Shown here: piece after piece, positions 22,277-36,150 of the stretch | How the letters are laid out: each line of letters begins with the position of its first letter | Position numbering within the stretch: position 1 is the first letter of the stretch | Source: Rapana venosa | Taxonomy: Eukaryota > Mollusca > Gastropoda > Neogastropoda > Muricidae | Assembly (NCBI GenBank): GCA_028751875.1 | Contig: CM054167.1 | Span: 29,751,487 to 29,815,486, forward strand | Direction: 5' to 3' | Length of the DNA stretch: 64,000 bases | Position numbers and translations under genes: made by a program | Notes under the pieces: generated by a model | What the model was told of the DNA's origin: nothing | The model's database searches: none | The model's input: only the letters and a program-made list of their open reading frames with translations

Positions 22277-22889
22277 AAAGGTAAAAGGTGTCCCAAACCT
22301 ATAAGGTCGACGGGGAAGTAATGTTCTTTTCGAGCCAGAAGGCCCATAGAGCCCGGAGCTTAACCTCACGCCGCCGGTATTCTGTAGCGTTAAAAGCCGA
22401 AACTGATGGTTTTTCACCACCCCTGTGGACAGGACGCTAGTCTGTCGTCCAGATATTTCCCCAGCAACTGGTACCCACTTGTACACTGGGTGTAGTGAGG
22501 AAATTAGGAGTAAAGTGTCTTTCCCAAGGACACACACCAAGCTGACGTGGGATAGAACCCGCGACCTCATGAAAATCACGAGTTGACCGCCTAAACCACT
22601 TCGACCGACGGTGCCTTCCCCAAGGTCGTAGGGGAGCGAGGCGACAGAGACCTCACTTCTCTGGGAGCCAGCATATTGGAGGGCGGCGCCCAACTCCTCT
22701 CCCTCGCTGCATTACTCCTTATCCTTGATCCCTAAAGAGGCAGTACCCATTTACAGCTGGGTGAACTGGGGGGACTGTACTGATGCCAAAGGCAAGCAAA
22801 TGGTCACCATCCCAGTGGATACCCCTGTAACGCTTGCACAACTGGCTGGGAAAAGCGAGTGCTCCGACCACTGAGCTATCCCCTCCCTA
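22277..22889 (-). mobile_element. Chimeric tRNA/5S-like SINE (family B), copy 2, interrupted
   Basis: Image of 5900-6512, carrying the same insertion (22310-22628). Confidence 0.65.
22310..22628 (-). mobile_element. SINE-like insertion inside family B SINE, copy 2
   Basis: Image of 5933-6251, with the same flanking 7-base repeats. Confidence 0.65.
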
Positions 22890-23251
22890 TGATAATGACA
22901 TAATTTCAAGGACCAGTGAAAACTTTCCAAAGACCAACAGTATCCTTCATGAACCTGTTTACTCTGCTTGTGAAAACTTACCAAAGACAACAGTATCCAT
23001 CATGAACCTGTTACTCTGCATGGCAGGAAGGTCAACCACCTGCAAAAATAGCAAACCATAAATCCACATAACTCTTCTTCATCATCAACATTGCACACTG
23101 TCTTTGTGTGTGTGTGTGTGTTGTGGTGTTGGTGTTGTGTGTTGGTGTGTGTGAGCATGTATGTGAAGGAGTGTATGTGTTTGTGTGTGTGTGATGGTTG
23201 TTGTATTGTGTGTTGGTGTTGTTGGAGTGTGTATTTTTATTTTATTTATTT

Positions 23252-23630
23252 TAATTTTATTCTTTTATATCGAGGATAATGGAATAAGAACTTATGTTGC
23301 TTTTTTACATCCAGTCCCCATGTGTATGTGGTTTTTTTGTTTCAATTCTCTTCTGTCATCTAGGTTCCCCACCGGCACACGATGGCCTACTCTTTAAGAA
23401 AAGTGGAACGGATTTAACACACAAGCTCTGACCCCTCATGTGCGCAAGATGCTCTGCGTGCGTTCGCCACACAGGGCCTCGGTTTATAGTCCTCGATCGA
23501 AGACTTTGGGGAGAGTGGAGTCAGCACTGATGTTAACTCCAGTGGAAAAATAATCCCTGAACGGGAAAGGCGAACCTGGGTCGATAGATTGCGAGTGCAA
23601 TGTTTCTAACCACAAGGCTTATCCTGTGGT
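23252..23630 (-). mobile_element. tRNA-derived SINE (family A), reverse, copy 2
   Basis: Image of 6875-7253 at offset 16377. Confidence 0.8.
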
Positions 23631-23742
23631 GGTGTATGTGTGTGTGTGTTGTGGTGTGTGTTTGTGTGTGTGGTGTGTGAGTTGGTGTGTGTGTGTGTGT
23701 GTTGGTGTGGTGTGTGTGTGTTGATGTGTGTGAGTGTGATTC

Positions 23743-23987
23743 ATTTATTTTATTCTTTTTATAGCGAGGATCATGGAAATAAGCACTTATTTGCTTTGTG
23801 TTACATCCATTCCCTGTGTGTATGCGGTTGTAAATTCTGTCATCTGTCCCATCAGCACACAATGGCCTACTCTTACAAAAATGGAACAGGATTAAACGAT
23901 AAGTGCAAGATGCCTGTTGCGTTTGCACATCGGGGCCTTGGATTTTATAGACTCATCCGAAGGACTTTTGGGGAGGAGAGCCTGCTT
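23743..23987 (-). mobile_element. SINE family A, reverse, head missing, copy 2
   Basis: Image of 7366-7610. Confidence 0.7.
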
Positions 23988-24532
23988 TTGATGTGTGGTG
24001 TGGTGTAATGTGTTGGTCTGTGTGTGTGTGATGTGTGGGTGTGGTGTTTGGTGGTGTGGGTGTGTGAGTGTGTGAGTGTGTGAGAGGAAGTGAGATGTGT
24101 CTACAAAACTTAGACTGAGAAGTTTGACACCCTCTATGCCACAATAACCAAAGGCATACGCTGATGCCACTTCTTACACACACGCACACATATTGCAAAC
24201 AGCACATGAGCATGGACACACACACATAATATGCCACCACACATACACAAAAAAAAATAGAAATACACACACACTCCAACACACCACTCATACATTTTAA
24301 TTGGTTAAATTTTTTTCCATTTTGAATTTCTTTTAACTGAGGATAATGGAAAAGCACTTTAATTCTTTTTTAAACCATCCAGTCCCCATATTGTAATACG
24401 AGTTTTGTAAAATGGAACATACTGTTCCACCGTCACACAATGCCTACTCTGCACACACACACTTTAGGTACACACAAAGCATCTGCTTTCTCCTCATTTT
24501 TCTCCCTGTGTTCTCCCTTCATCTAATATGGG

Positions 24533-24922
24533 AACTGGGGATAGCCTAGTGGTTAGAACATTGCAACTCGCAATCTGATACCCGGGTTCGATTCCCGTTC
24601 AAGGAATTTTCCCCGGAGTTTAACATCAGTGCAGACTCCACTCTCCCCAAAATCCTTTGGATGGAGACTATAAACTGAGGCCCCCATGGTGCGGAACGCT
24701 CGACAGAACAAATTAGCCACATGTGTAAAATTCTGCTCCGCTTTTCGTAAGAGTAGGCCATAAGTGTGCGGTGGGAACAGATGACAAAATTTACAATACC
24801 GCAAACACACAAGGGACTTGGATGTAAAAAAGCATGTAAGTGCTTATTCATTACCCTTGACATAAAAGAATTTATAAACAATTTTTTTTAAATCACATAT
24901 CGTGAAAGTGACGTTAAATCAC
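24533..24922 (+). mobile_element. tRNA-derived SINE (family A), forward, copy 2
   Basis: Image of 8156-8545 at offset 16377. Confidence 0.85.
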
Positions 24923-24999
24923 AACAACAACACCACACACTCACACACACACACACACAACCTACACAAACACACACACATATATCAGGAAACAACTCC

Positions 25000-25084
25000 C
25001 ACAGACCTTGTAGATACAGGCCCTGACAAAAGCCTCGTTCATAAGAAGCTGTTGATAACGATAGCATCTTCCATGTCGTTAACC
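25000..25084 (-). CDS. POLR1B: POLR1B exon E, catalytic segment, copy 2
   Basis: Image of 8623-8707 at offset 16377, with identical frameshifts and the identical damaged donor. Confidence 0.8.
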
Positions 25085-25951
25085 CTTGAACATACATCAC
25101 AACACATATCGTACAATGATAATATTGCTTGTTCTGGCTGCATAGTGTGTGTGTGTGTGTGTGTAGGCGTGTGAGTGTGTGTGGTGTGTACATGTGTGTT
25201 AGGTATGTGGTGTGTTGTAAGGTGTGGAGTGTGTAGGTGTGTGAGTGGTGTGTGGTGTGTTGTAGGTGTGTGATGTGTGTGTGCATGTGTGAGTAGGTGT
25301 GTTAGTGTGTGAATGTAGGTGAGGTGTGGTTGTGGTTTGTGTTATGTGCATGCATGTTGTGAGAGTGTGCATGCGTGTTTAGTGTGAGGTGTGGTGTGGA
25401 AATGGTTGTGTATGAGTGCATGTTGCGCATAGCATGTGTGCATGTGTGTGTATGTGTGTGCACCCATTTTATGCACATTTATTACGCATTCACACACCAC
25501 GCATTGCACATATAGAACACATACACGCTAAACAGATTTGACAAAATGACAAAACTGCATGCACAAAGGGACTACATGTAAAAAAGAAAGCACTGCAGTG
25601 CTTATTCATTATTAAAAAAGACCCAACAAATTTCAAAATTAAGATTTTAAAATCAAAGCCAAACAAAACCCACATACAAACAAGGACACACACACACACA
25701 CACCACACAAGGACACACACACAAGACACACACTCTAAACACACACACGCAATCACACACTAAACCTCACAAATACACAGACACACACACACAAAAAAAC
25801 ATACACCTTCCCACCCCACACACCCCTCAACCCACAAACCCACCACACACATGCTACATCTACATTTTATCTCTAATTCATTCACTCTCTCAACACAGGC
25901 ACTGCCTACATTGCTCTCCAAATTCAACATCATCCCTCCCCAAATACTTAC

Positions 25952-26105
25952 AGTGGCGAGATGACAGCAACGATGGCGTTGTACCCACGGGAAACTCGTC
26001 GATGTTTGTAGTCACCCGTCGTAGCTCCTGTCCTGACGCAGCATCTGTGGCGTGATCACCGGTACAACTTGTTGTCCGCCCAAGCGGTGTAATGAATTCA
26101 CAAAA
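25952..26105 (-). CDS. POLR1B: POLR1B exon D, copy 2
   Basis: Image of 9575-9728 at offset 16377, with the same frameshifts and the same lost 5' part. Confidence 0.8.
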
Positions 26106-26206
26106 GAAGCAATGCAAAAAAAAGAAAACAAAAAAAAAAAGAAAAGCCAACAAAAAATTAAGCATAGGGGAAAAAACGGGGCGTCCCAACATGTACTGCT
26201 TGCCAC

Positions 26207-26656
26207 TGTGCACACACACAGCCCAGCATTCACATGCGCACACACACAGCCCAGCATTCCACAGTGCGTCACCCACACAGCCCAGCATTCCCACAGTGCA
26301 CCAACACATGACACAACAGCCCAGCATCACAGTGTGCGCACACAACACAACACACAGCCCAGCATTCCACATAGTGCGCACACACAACACACAGCCCAGC
26401 ATTCCCCCCCACAGTGTGTACAACACACCCAACTGCATGACACACAGGCCCAGCATTCCACAGTGTGTACACAACACACAACGCATGACAACACATCCCA
26501 CATTCCACAGTGCGCACACACCCACACCAGCATGACATCACAGCCCCAGCATTCCACAGTGCACACACCACGCAATACACAACCAGCCCAGCAATCCACA
26601 GTGTGCACACCACACAACGCATGGACACACAGCCCAGCATTCCACATGTGGCACAC

Positions 26657-26743
<87 letters not shown>

Positions 26744-26766
26744 ATAAAGGGGGGGTTAATATATAA

Positions 26767-26809
<43 letters not shown>

Positions 26810-29234
26810 TTTTTATTAGATGGTATGATATGAAATGATAGTAATATGTGATAATATATAATAATAAATGAAATGATTGAATAGTGATAAAAATATATGA
26901 AAAGATTAATATGTGAAATAAATATAACTCCAGGAATTCCACAGTGCGCACTACACAAAACAACACACAGCCCAGCATTCACAGTGCGCACAACACAGCC
27001 CCAGCATTCCACAGTGCACACACACAGCCCCAGCATTCCACAGTGCACACCACACACAACGCATGACCACACAGCCCCAAGCATTCCACAGTGCACAACA
27101 CACAACACAGCCCAGCATTCCACAGTGCGCACACACACAAACAACAACACAGCCCAGGCATTTTACACAGTGCAACACACCACACAGCCCGCATTCCACA
27201 GTGCACACACACAGAGCCCAGCAATCCACAGGCAACACAAACACACAGCCCAGCAATCCACAGTGGCGCACACACACACACACACAGCCAGCCTTCCACA
27301 GTGCACACACACACAACACTCCAGCCCAGCATTCCATCCACAGTGCGCACACACACAGCCCAGCATTCCACAGTCCACACACACACAACACACAGCCCAG
27401 CATTCCACAGTGCACACACACACAGCCCAGCATTCCACAGTCCACACAGCACCAACACAACAACCACAGCCCACATTCAACAGTGCATCACAACACACAG
27501 CCCATGCATCCCACATGCGCACACACACAACACACAGCCCAGCCTTTCCACAGTGCGCACACACACAGCCCAGCATTCCACGGTGTGCACACACACTGAG
27601 GACACAGCCCAGCATTCCACAGTGGCACACACACCGCCCAGCATTCCCCACAGTGGCACACAACACCACAGCCCAGAGCATTCCGCAGAGTGTACACACA
27701 CACAACACACAGCCCAGCATTCCACAGAGCGCACAACCCACACACACAACACCCAGCCCAGCATTCCACAGTGTCACACACCAACACGAGCCCGGCAAAT
27801 TCCAACAGAGCGCACAACACAGACAACACACAGCCCATCCCATTGCACACACACACACAACGCATGACACACAGGCCCAGCAAAAAAAAAAATTTTCCCC
27901 ACATGCGCACAACACACAACACACAGCCCAGCATTCCACAGTGCGCACACGACACATAGGAAAAGTGACAACCGCATGACACACAGCCCAGCATTCCACA
28001 GTGTGTACACACCCACAACGCATGAACACAACAGCCCAGCATTCCACAGTGTGTACACACACACAAGACGCATGACCACACACAGCCCAGCATTCCACAG
28101 TGCACAACACACACAATGCATGACACACAGCCCAGCATTCCACCCGCACAACACAACAACGCATGACACTAACAGCCCAGCATTCACAGCGCACACACAC
28201 ACAGCCCAGCATTCCCCAGTGGCACGGACACCCAACAATGCCATGTCACACAGCCCAGCATTCCACAGCGCACTAACCACACACACAGCCCAGCAATTCC
28301 CCAATGCACACACACACATGAAAATAAGAACGCCTGACAAAACACAGCCCAGCATTCCACAGCGCACACACACACAGCCCAGCCATCCCACAGTGCCACA
28401 CATCACACAATGCATGACACAGCCCAGCATTCCACAGTGCACAAGAACACAACTGCATACACACAGCCCAGCATTGCCACACACAACGCATGACCACACA
28501 GCCCAGCAATTCCAACAGCGCACACTCTCACAATGCATGACACACAGCCCAGCATTCCATAGTGCCACACAACTACAACGCATTGACACACAGCCCGCAT
28601 TCCACAATGTGTGCACACACACACAGGACACACAGCCCAGCATTTGCGCAGTGCAACCCACGACACACAATGCATGACACACAGCCCAGCAATTGCACAG
28701 TGCACACACACACACAACGCATGACAACACCGCCCAGCATTTCCCACACCAGTGCGGCACACACATACACACAACGCATGACACACAGCCCAGCATCCCA
28801 CAGTGCCACACCCATACACACAACGCATGACACACAGCCCAGCATTCACCACAGTGCGCAACACACATACACACAACGCATGACACACAGCCCAGCATTC
28901 CACAGTGCACTACACAACACTACAACGCATAGGAACACTCTACAGCCCAGCAATTCCACAGTGCGCACACACACACTAACTCACATCGCATGACACAGCG
29001 CCAGCATTCCACCAGTGCTACACACACGAACATCGCATAAACACACAGCCCAGCATTCACAGTTGCACACACACAACGCATGACACACAGCCCAGCATTC
29101 ACACACTCAATGCCTGAAACACCCAGGATTTCAACAGTGTAAAACACACATCAACGCATGAAACAGCCCAGGATTTCACAGTGTACACACATACAACGCA
29201 ATGACCACAGCCCAGCCATTCCCCCACAGTGTAA
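26207..29234. repeat. ~44-bp minisatellite, copy 2
   Basis: Image of 9830-12850, including the A/G island (26662-26932). It differs from copy 1 only at about 27540-27675. Confidence 0.95.
26662..26932. other. Poly-A, poly-G and AT island, copy 2
   Basis: Image of 10285-10555, with the same homopolymer lengths as far as can be judged by eye. Confidence 0.7.
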
Positions 29235-29238
29235 CCAC

Positions 29239-30024
29239 ACACACAACACAACTGCCCCTATAGGGAATTTTGGGCCCAGCGGGCCAGTTCTATATAAACA
29301 GCATACTCACCTTCTGGAAATACTGTCTAGAAATTTCTCTTTCTATCACTATTTATTTCTGCCCTGTTTCCTTTACTCCTGTCACCTCCTTATTGTCATA
29401 TTTTCTGCCTCCTTGTCCAGTCCCTCCTGCCATTTTTTTTCCACAAAGACTTAAAAAGATAACAATCCTCTCTTGTGCCAAAGTTGGAGATGCGCTGGCC
29501 TGACTTGTCAAGTGGTTAACGCAGTGTGTGCATTTTCACTAATATAACAGACAACAATAGTTGCTGTCGAAACCTTCCAAAATGAAAAAAAGAAGAAGAA
29601 GAAGAATCACACACCCCATGAAACAGCCCCAGGGGTTAACAACATTTCATCTTTCTCATCGTAGAACGCTCAGACCAGACAGAGCAACTATTATTGTCTG
29701 TCATAATGAGCGAAAATGTGTTGCGCTGCTGTTAAAGCGCCCTGAAAAGTCAGGCCAGCACATCCAACTTTGACCGTGGGAGAGAGAAAATTTTATCTTT
29801 AAGTCTTTCTGGGGGGAAAGGCGGAGAATGGACAAGACAGAAAATAGACAGGGAGGAGGTGACGGGAAGAAAAGGAACGAGGCAGAAACAAAGAGAGGAA
29901 TAGAAAGAGTGATATTCCTAGCACAGAATTATCCAGAAGGTTATGGGGATGCTGATTTATACTGACAGGCCCCCAGCAAATCCAAGGGGGACACAGATTT
30001 CCGGAAGGTGGGGAGCTATTTAAG
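29239..30024. mobile_element. Repeat D inverted pair, copy 2
   Basis: Forward element 29239-29609 and reverse element 29654-30024, image of the copy 1 pair at offset 16384. Confidence 0.65.
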
Positions 30025-31774
30025 AATTTATACAGACAGCCCCCCCCCCCTACATTCCCTATGGAGGAAGAACAACATGAAACTTCAATGACCTGGCTCC
30101 AGAAGTTGGGTTTGAATCTCGCAAGCAGCAGCAGAGTCTGGTGAATTAAGTAGGTACGGGGATACCGATGGTCTCCCAGGTCACTGTAAGCGCAGAACTG
30201 CCAGTGCCCTATATTCCTCATTGATGTAAATTGCACAATCAGTAAGCAAAATTTGCACATAATCATATCGGCTCTGTGGGTTATGGAAACACAAACATAA
30301 CCCAGCATGCATTCTGTACCTGGGGAGGAATGGACTCCGCCAGGTTCAGCTTGCCTAAAGACAACAGGGCCTGCAAACGCTGAGCATGCCCCAGTGAATC
30401 CTGTGGGAGTGAAGGCAAAGAAGAACTTCTCTTGTTATTCATTTTATTTTTATTTTATTTTTACGAAGAAGTACTAGTATCAAGACACTACAGCCATGTA
30501 CTGGTCATTCCTTCCCACAAAACATATTAAGGAGTAGTCCTCGTTCATTCATTCCGCAATACGGTAAAGAAGTTATTGGTTATCAAGAGTCCCATTGCAC
30601 AAGACTATAAAAACCAAGGCCTTGTGTCCTTTGGCACACACATTAAAAACCTGTTCCTGCCATTCGGAAGAGTAGGCCATTGTGTGCCGGTAGGAACGGA
30701 TGACAATAACCCCCCCCCCCCTTCACCCAAACCACAGGTGTGTTTAGACTACCATCCCCGAATCGGAATTGTGGCAACCTAAAGTGGTGGGAGACGGTCA
30801 CCTACACAACAACCTCACCACCACTGTGAACCTCCGGAGCCCTAGCCCAGGAACGGATGGAAAAAAAACAATAAAAAAAAGAAAAAAGTGTGGTATATCA
30901 GGTGACAGTCATGACAGCAGATGGAAGGAAATCTTCTTTTCTTCTTAACCTAGCACGAAGAACCTCTAGTAATGATGATGATGATGATGATGTTGGAATT
31001 TATATAGCGCTGAATGTGAATGTAAACTGGCGGGGGGGGTGGGGGGAAGAGGGGGTGTTATGTATACGCCAAAAAAAAAAAAAATCTCTCCATCAGTTGA
31101 AACTCAGAGCTGTAGCTGAGAAAAAACAACCCCCCCCACCCACAGAAATGAAGGACACCGTTCTGTACACACTGTCATGTTCATCAAACTGTACGTCAGC
31201 CTTTCCCCCCCCTTCCATTCTCCCTCCCCCAGCTTGCGCTGCCAGGTTCACGTCACCAATGCCAGATTTGGGCGTATGCCGCCGCTTTTCCCTCACCCCG
31301 CCCACCAGAAGGTGGACGCGTTTCCGACTTTGGGATTGCATGCTGGGTATGTTCCTGTTTTCCCGTGACCCGGTTGAACGCCGACAATGAAATTACAGGG
31401 TAGTTAACCTGCATACCTTCTCTTATATATAAATATATATATATACACATACACCACACATGAAGGGAATCAAAGGGGGCACTAGGCAGGTTGCACTTGT
31501 AAACTGACTAACGATTGTAAAAAAAAAAAACACCCCCAAAAAACAACCAAACCCGTGCTTAATTAACAGGGCAACACCGAGTATTTAACTCACGACTCAT
31601 GGACCCGTTGGGATTGTCGTTGGAATGGCCTTAACCATTCTGCAATAGCGTCATCATGTACTTAGTCTAGATTTCTCATCTCCCCTCCACCCTCACCCCC
31701 TCCCCTAAAAAGGGGAACGATCACCACCCACCAACCCACCACAACAGTCGACAACGTCCAGAGTGAGAGCGTAA

Positions 31775-31883
31775 CTGGCACTGTAGATGTAGCGAAGGGC
31801 TGGGGTGTTGTCGGCGAAGGACTCAAGTTGGGCCAGGATGGCTGGAGATAGTCTGTGAACGACACTTTCCATGGTTTGGTGAA
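31775..31883 (-). CDS. POLR1B: POLR1B exon C2, copy 2
   Basis: Image of 15391-15499 at offset 16384, with the same lost donor. Confidence 0.7.
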
Positions 31884-31953
31884 CTGCCGACACAACACGA
31901 CACGACATGACATAACATCAAGTGTTAGCCTCCTCCACCTCCTCAACCGTCTG

Positions 31954-33234
31954 CGCAATGATCTTATCTGCTGCTACGGGATCTTATCTTGCTGCTACGG
32001 GATCTTAACTTGCTACTACGGATTCTTATCTTGCTGCTCCGGGATCTTATCTTGCTGCTATGGAGCTTATCTTGCTGCTATTGGATCTTAACTGCTGCTA
32101 CGATTCTTATCTTGCTACTATAGATCTTACTTGCTGCACGGACTTATCTTGCTGCTATGGATCTTTATACAGGCTGCTATGGATCTATCTTGCCTGCAAT
32201 GGGTCTTATAATAATAAAAATAATAATAATGAAGATGTATGAATTTATATAGCGCTGAATCTTGTAAAGCAACAAATCCAAAGCGCTCAGATGACTTTTT
32301 TTTTTTTTAAAATATCGAGGAAAAATGGAATACGCACTCATGTGCTTTTTCCTTTTACATCCAGGGGGGTCCCCCGTGTGGATGTGGTTTTGTAAATTTT
32401 GTCATCTGTTCCCACCTGCACAAATGGCCTACTCTTACAAAAAGCAGAACAGGATTTAACGTGTGCGCAAGATGTTCTGCATGCGTTCGCACACGGCCTG
32501 GTTTATATTCTCATCCAAAGGTTCTTATCTTGCCTGCTATGGATCTTATCTTGCTGCTTGCTGCTATGGATCTTATCTGCAGCTATTGGATCTTATCTGC
32601 GCTATGGATCTTTAGCTTGCTGCTATGGAATTCTGAGCTTGCTGCAATGGATCTAGCTTGCTGCTATGGACTTAGCTTGCTGCTATGGATCTTATCTGCT
32701 GCTATGGATCTTATCTTGCCTGCTATGGAAATCTTATCTTGTTGCTATGGGTCTTATCTTGCTGCTATAGATCTTATCTTGCTGCTACTAATGGAACTTA
32801 TCTTGTTGCTATGGACCTATCTTGTTGCTATGAATCATATTCTTCCTGCAATGGATCCTATCTTCCTGCTATGGGTTCCTTATCTTGCTGCTAAGATCTG
32901 ATCTTGCTGCTACAATGGATCTTATCTTGTTGCTCTGGGACCTTAATCTTGCTGCTTTGGGGAAAAATAAAATCTTATCTTGCTGCTATGGATCTTATAT
33001 TGCTTGCTAGGGGTCATATCTTGCTGCTATGGGTCTTATCTTTGCCTATGGGTCTTATCTTGCTGCTAAGGGTCTTATCTTGCTGCATATCTTGCTTGCT
33101 ATGGGTCTTATCATGCTGCTATGGAATCTATCTTGCTGCTATGGGTCTTATCTTACTGCTATGGGTCTTATCCTTCCTTCGTCTTGCTGCTATGGGTCTT
33201 ATCTTGCTGCTATGGATCTTATCTTGCTATCATA
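31954..33234. repeat. 20-bp minisatellite with embedded SINE, copy 2
   Basis: Image of 15570-16850, with the SINE fragment at 32299-32521. Confidence 0.9.
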
Positions 33235-33783
33235 TTAACACCAACACAGCAGCAGACAAGCCAGCACAAGAAAATCCACACACAACATCTCTTGGAGGTG
33301 GTTATTTGTGCGAGGTTGTGAGTGTGTAGGTGTGTGTGTGGTCACAATGAGTGAGTGGTATGTGTGTGTAGTGTGTGTGTGATGTAGTGTGTTGTGTAGT
33401 GTGTGTGTGTGTAGTGTGTTGTGTAAGTGTGTTGTGGTATGTGTGTGTGTAGTGTATGTGTGTAGAGTGTGGTGGTGTTAAGGTGTAAGTGGTGTACACA
33501 CCTACATTAGTGGGCAAATTAGCAATACGAGCATTTTAGGAACACTATGTTGCATAATTATTACGACTTCTCATTAAGTATTACACCGAAGACAAATGCG
33601 ATGTATCAGGCGATAATAAGCGTTTTGCCCTGCTGATATTTTTGTTCAATGCCAAGACGATTTGCACGTACAAAATCAGAGCAGCTCTTCAACATCACAC
33701 ACACATTCAGAGTTGTAGGCAAGCAACACCTCTCCTTACCCACTACAGTCAATTCATCCCAACTTCCTCAAATCACTTCACCA

Positions 33784-34224
33784 GTGTAATGAGATAAGAC
33801 ATCTAGAAAAGGCAGATGATGAATCATTTTTCACCAGATGAAGGGAGAATGTGTCACTCCAGATGATGGTGAACTGCTGTCTCTCCAGATGATGTTGAAC
33901 CTGTCTCTCCAGATGAAGTGGGTGAACCTGTCTCTCCAGATGAGATGGTGGATCCGGTTTCTCCAGATGTGGTGAACCAGTCTCTTTCCCCATACATGAG
34001 GTAGTAATGTTATTGGTTTGGTTTTTCCAGATGATGGTGAACTGTGCTCTCCAGATGATGGTGAACCGTCTCTCCAGATGAATGATAGGATCGTTTTCCT
34101 CACAGGATGAAGAAGAACCGTCTCTCCAGATGCTGGTGAAACTGTCTCTCCAGATGATGAAGAACCTGTCTCTCAGATGATAATGTGTCTCTCCAGATGA
34201 TGAATCTGTCTCTCCTCCTTCCCA
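33784..34224. repeat. 24-bp minisatellite, copy 2
   Basis: Image of 17400-17840. Confidence 0.9.
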
Positions 34225-34253
34225 TGATGATTAATTAACGATATCTCTGGCAC

Positions 34254-34469
34254 TCCTCTCACTTGCTTTCCGGCCTCTGTTGTGTGTGATGGGAAATGGA
34301 CTGAATTGTGTGACGTTACCAAAAGCACAGCTGTCTATCAAACCCTGTGAATCAGACTCTCTGCCTTCCACTCTCCTGCTGTCTGAATGCAATGGACTTC
34401 CATTCCTCCTGGGGGACCACACCACCTCTAGCATCAAATCCATCTCTGGCTTTTTTCTACAGTCATATA
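34254..34469 (-). other. Conserved unassigned open frame, copy 2
   Basis: Image of 17870-18085. Confidence 0.25.
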
Positions 34470-34723
34470 TATATATATGTGTGTGTGTGCGTAGCATATA
34501 AATATATATTAATAATATATAATATATATATAATATAAATATATATAAATATATATATATATAATATAATATATATATATTCAGCAATTGTCTTGCTGGC
34601 CTGAAAAATGCATATAGTGCGGAGTGTATACCATATTACTGATGGTACGTGTGCATGTGTGTGTATCATGTATCACAGTTCTTTGAATAAACCATGATTC
34701 TGGGGGCAACAGTCAAAGTGAGA

Positions 34724-35034
34724 GGCTGTATGACCAGTGGCTCTTCCACTCATGGAATTCCACTTGACAGCTTAGTCTTATAGTGATCGACTAGACTCTC
34801 TAAACTAGGAGGCTGAAACTTGCACATACCCTTATGAGCTGCAGCCCTGGGGGCTAGGTGTTGGCCCTTTGAAGAACATCTCCACGCTGACTGTTCCTTA
34901 TGCCCTCTTCCGAGAGAGGTGGGATGTACTGTGGCAAGGCATCTCCACTATAATCAAATTTCTGCCAGTTTCCGAAACAGCAGCTGCCTCCTCTGCTGTT
35001 TGAGGTTCATCGTCGAAAACGACGGACAACATAC
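34724..35034 (-). mobile_element. Interspersed repeat F, copy 2
   Basis: Image of 18340-18650. Confidence 0.55.
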
Positions 35035-35469
35035 ATATATAATCATAATATATATTATTATTATTGAGTACATAAGATCATATATTGTATGACATACATG
35101 GTGTATGTAATAGTGTTCTTGAGAGTAAAGTATATTATTTATATATATATACATTATATATATCTATATATACTATAGTGTACCTGTGTATGTATGTAAT
35201 ATGGTGTACATATAGAGTATTGAGCAAACAGTGGTATGTATAATGTAACTGTGTATAGTATATTATTTGTTATATATATATAAAATATATATTAAATTCT
35301 ATGTCGAGTGTATATGGACAGAGAGTAATACAATCAAGTGCATGTGAAGCTGGGAAAGAGTTGTTGAAAGTGAGGGATGAGGGGGTCAGAGTTAAGAGGA
35401 TTTAATCCCCCCTCCGACAGAACTCCAGCAACATCATTCCCCACTGCCATTCGGGGAGGGAAGTGTAAA

Positions 35470-35790
35470 CACAACACCTGTGTGTGCATGCTGGGGTTTT
35501 TTCTTCTTTTTCTGCCATCTGTTCCATGGGCACACAATGGCCTACCTTCCAAAAGGGTGGAATGAGTTTTTAACGTGTGTGTGAGATGTTCTGCGTGTGT
35601 TTGCAGCACACGGGGCTTCAGTTTACCATCTGATCTGAAGGACTTCCGACACGACATTCAGTCCAATTTTTCGTCAAACTGGGGAGAAAGGGCAAGGGTG
35701 GGGATGGAATGGAACCCAGAACCTCACGGTTTACTTGTTAGGCAGGTGAACGTCTTGACCGTCCTGCCTCACTCCTTCTGGGTGTAGTCC
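35470..35790 (-). mobile_element. SINE A-like variant, reverse, copy 3
   Basis: Cleaner version of the variant SINE. It has the GGCCTACC/TTCCAAAAG motif, the GAGATGTTCTGCGTG motif and a reverse tRNA-like head ending near 35790. Confidence 0.6.
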
Positions 35791-35854
35791 ATGAGACAAG
35801 AGTCTGTACCATCCTGGGTTAAGCTATGAGGTGATGGATGATAAAAAAAAGAAA

Positions 35855-36150
35855 AAGGTAAAAGGTGTCCCATAACCTATAAGGTCGTAGGGGAACAGGG
35901 CATCAAAGACCTCACTTTTCTAGGGGCCAGCATATTGAGGGCGGCGCCCATCTCCTCTCCCTCGCTGCTTTACCTTCCCTGACCCTAAAGAGGCAGGTAC
36001 CCATTTACAGCTGGGTGAACTGGGGGACTGTACTGATGCCAAGGCATGCAAACGGTCACCCATCCCAGTGATAACCACGCTTGACGCTGCTTAACTTGGC
36101 TGGGGAAAAGCAAGTGCTCTGACCCACTGAGCTATCCCCTCCCTATGATA
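35855..36150 (-). mobile_element. Chimeric tRNA/5S-like SINE (family B), copy 3, uninterrupted
   Basis: On the minus strand, a tRNA-like A-box (TAGCTCAGTGGGTCAGAGC) is followed by sequence containing TTAAGCAGCG, GTGGTTATCACTGGGATGGG and TGACCG. In eukaryotic 5S rRNA the internal promoter reads AAGCAG..GTC..GC..TGGTTA..ACTTGGATGGG.GACCG, a close match in the same order and spacing. The body continues with GGTACC/CAGCTG-containing sequence and ends near AAAAGGTGTCCCATAACC. Confidence 0.75.

Larger units (their letters stand above)
19081..35440. repeat. Tandem segmental copy 2 (16.36 kb)
   Basis: Second copy of the block at 2704-19056, separated from it by 24 bases (19057-19080) that look like one more unit of the 32-bp minisatellite. 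By eye it differs from copy 1 only around 27540-27675, inside the 44-bp minisatellite. That patch accounts for the 7-base change of offset. Confidence 0.9.

Noticed and set aside
36075..36120. 5S rRNA gene
   Set aside because: Only the internal promoter region resembles 5S. The ends of a 5S gene are absent and the segment is part of an interspersed SINE.
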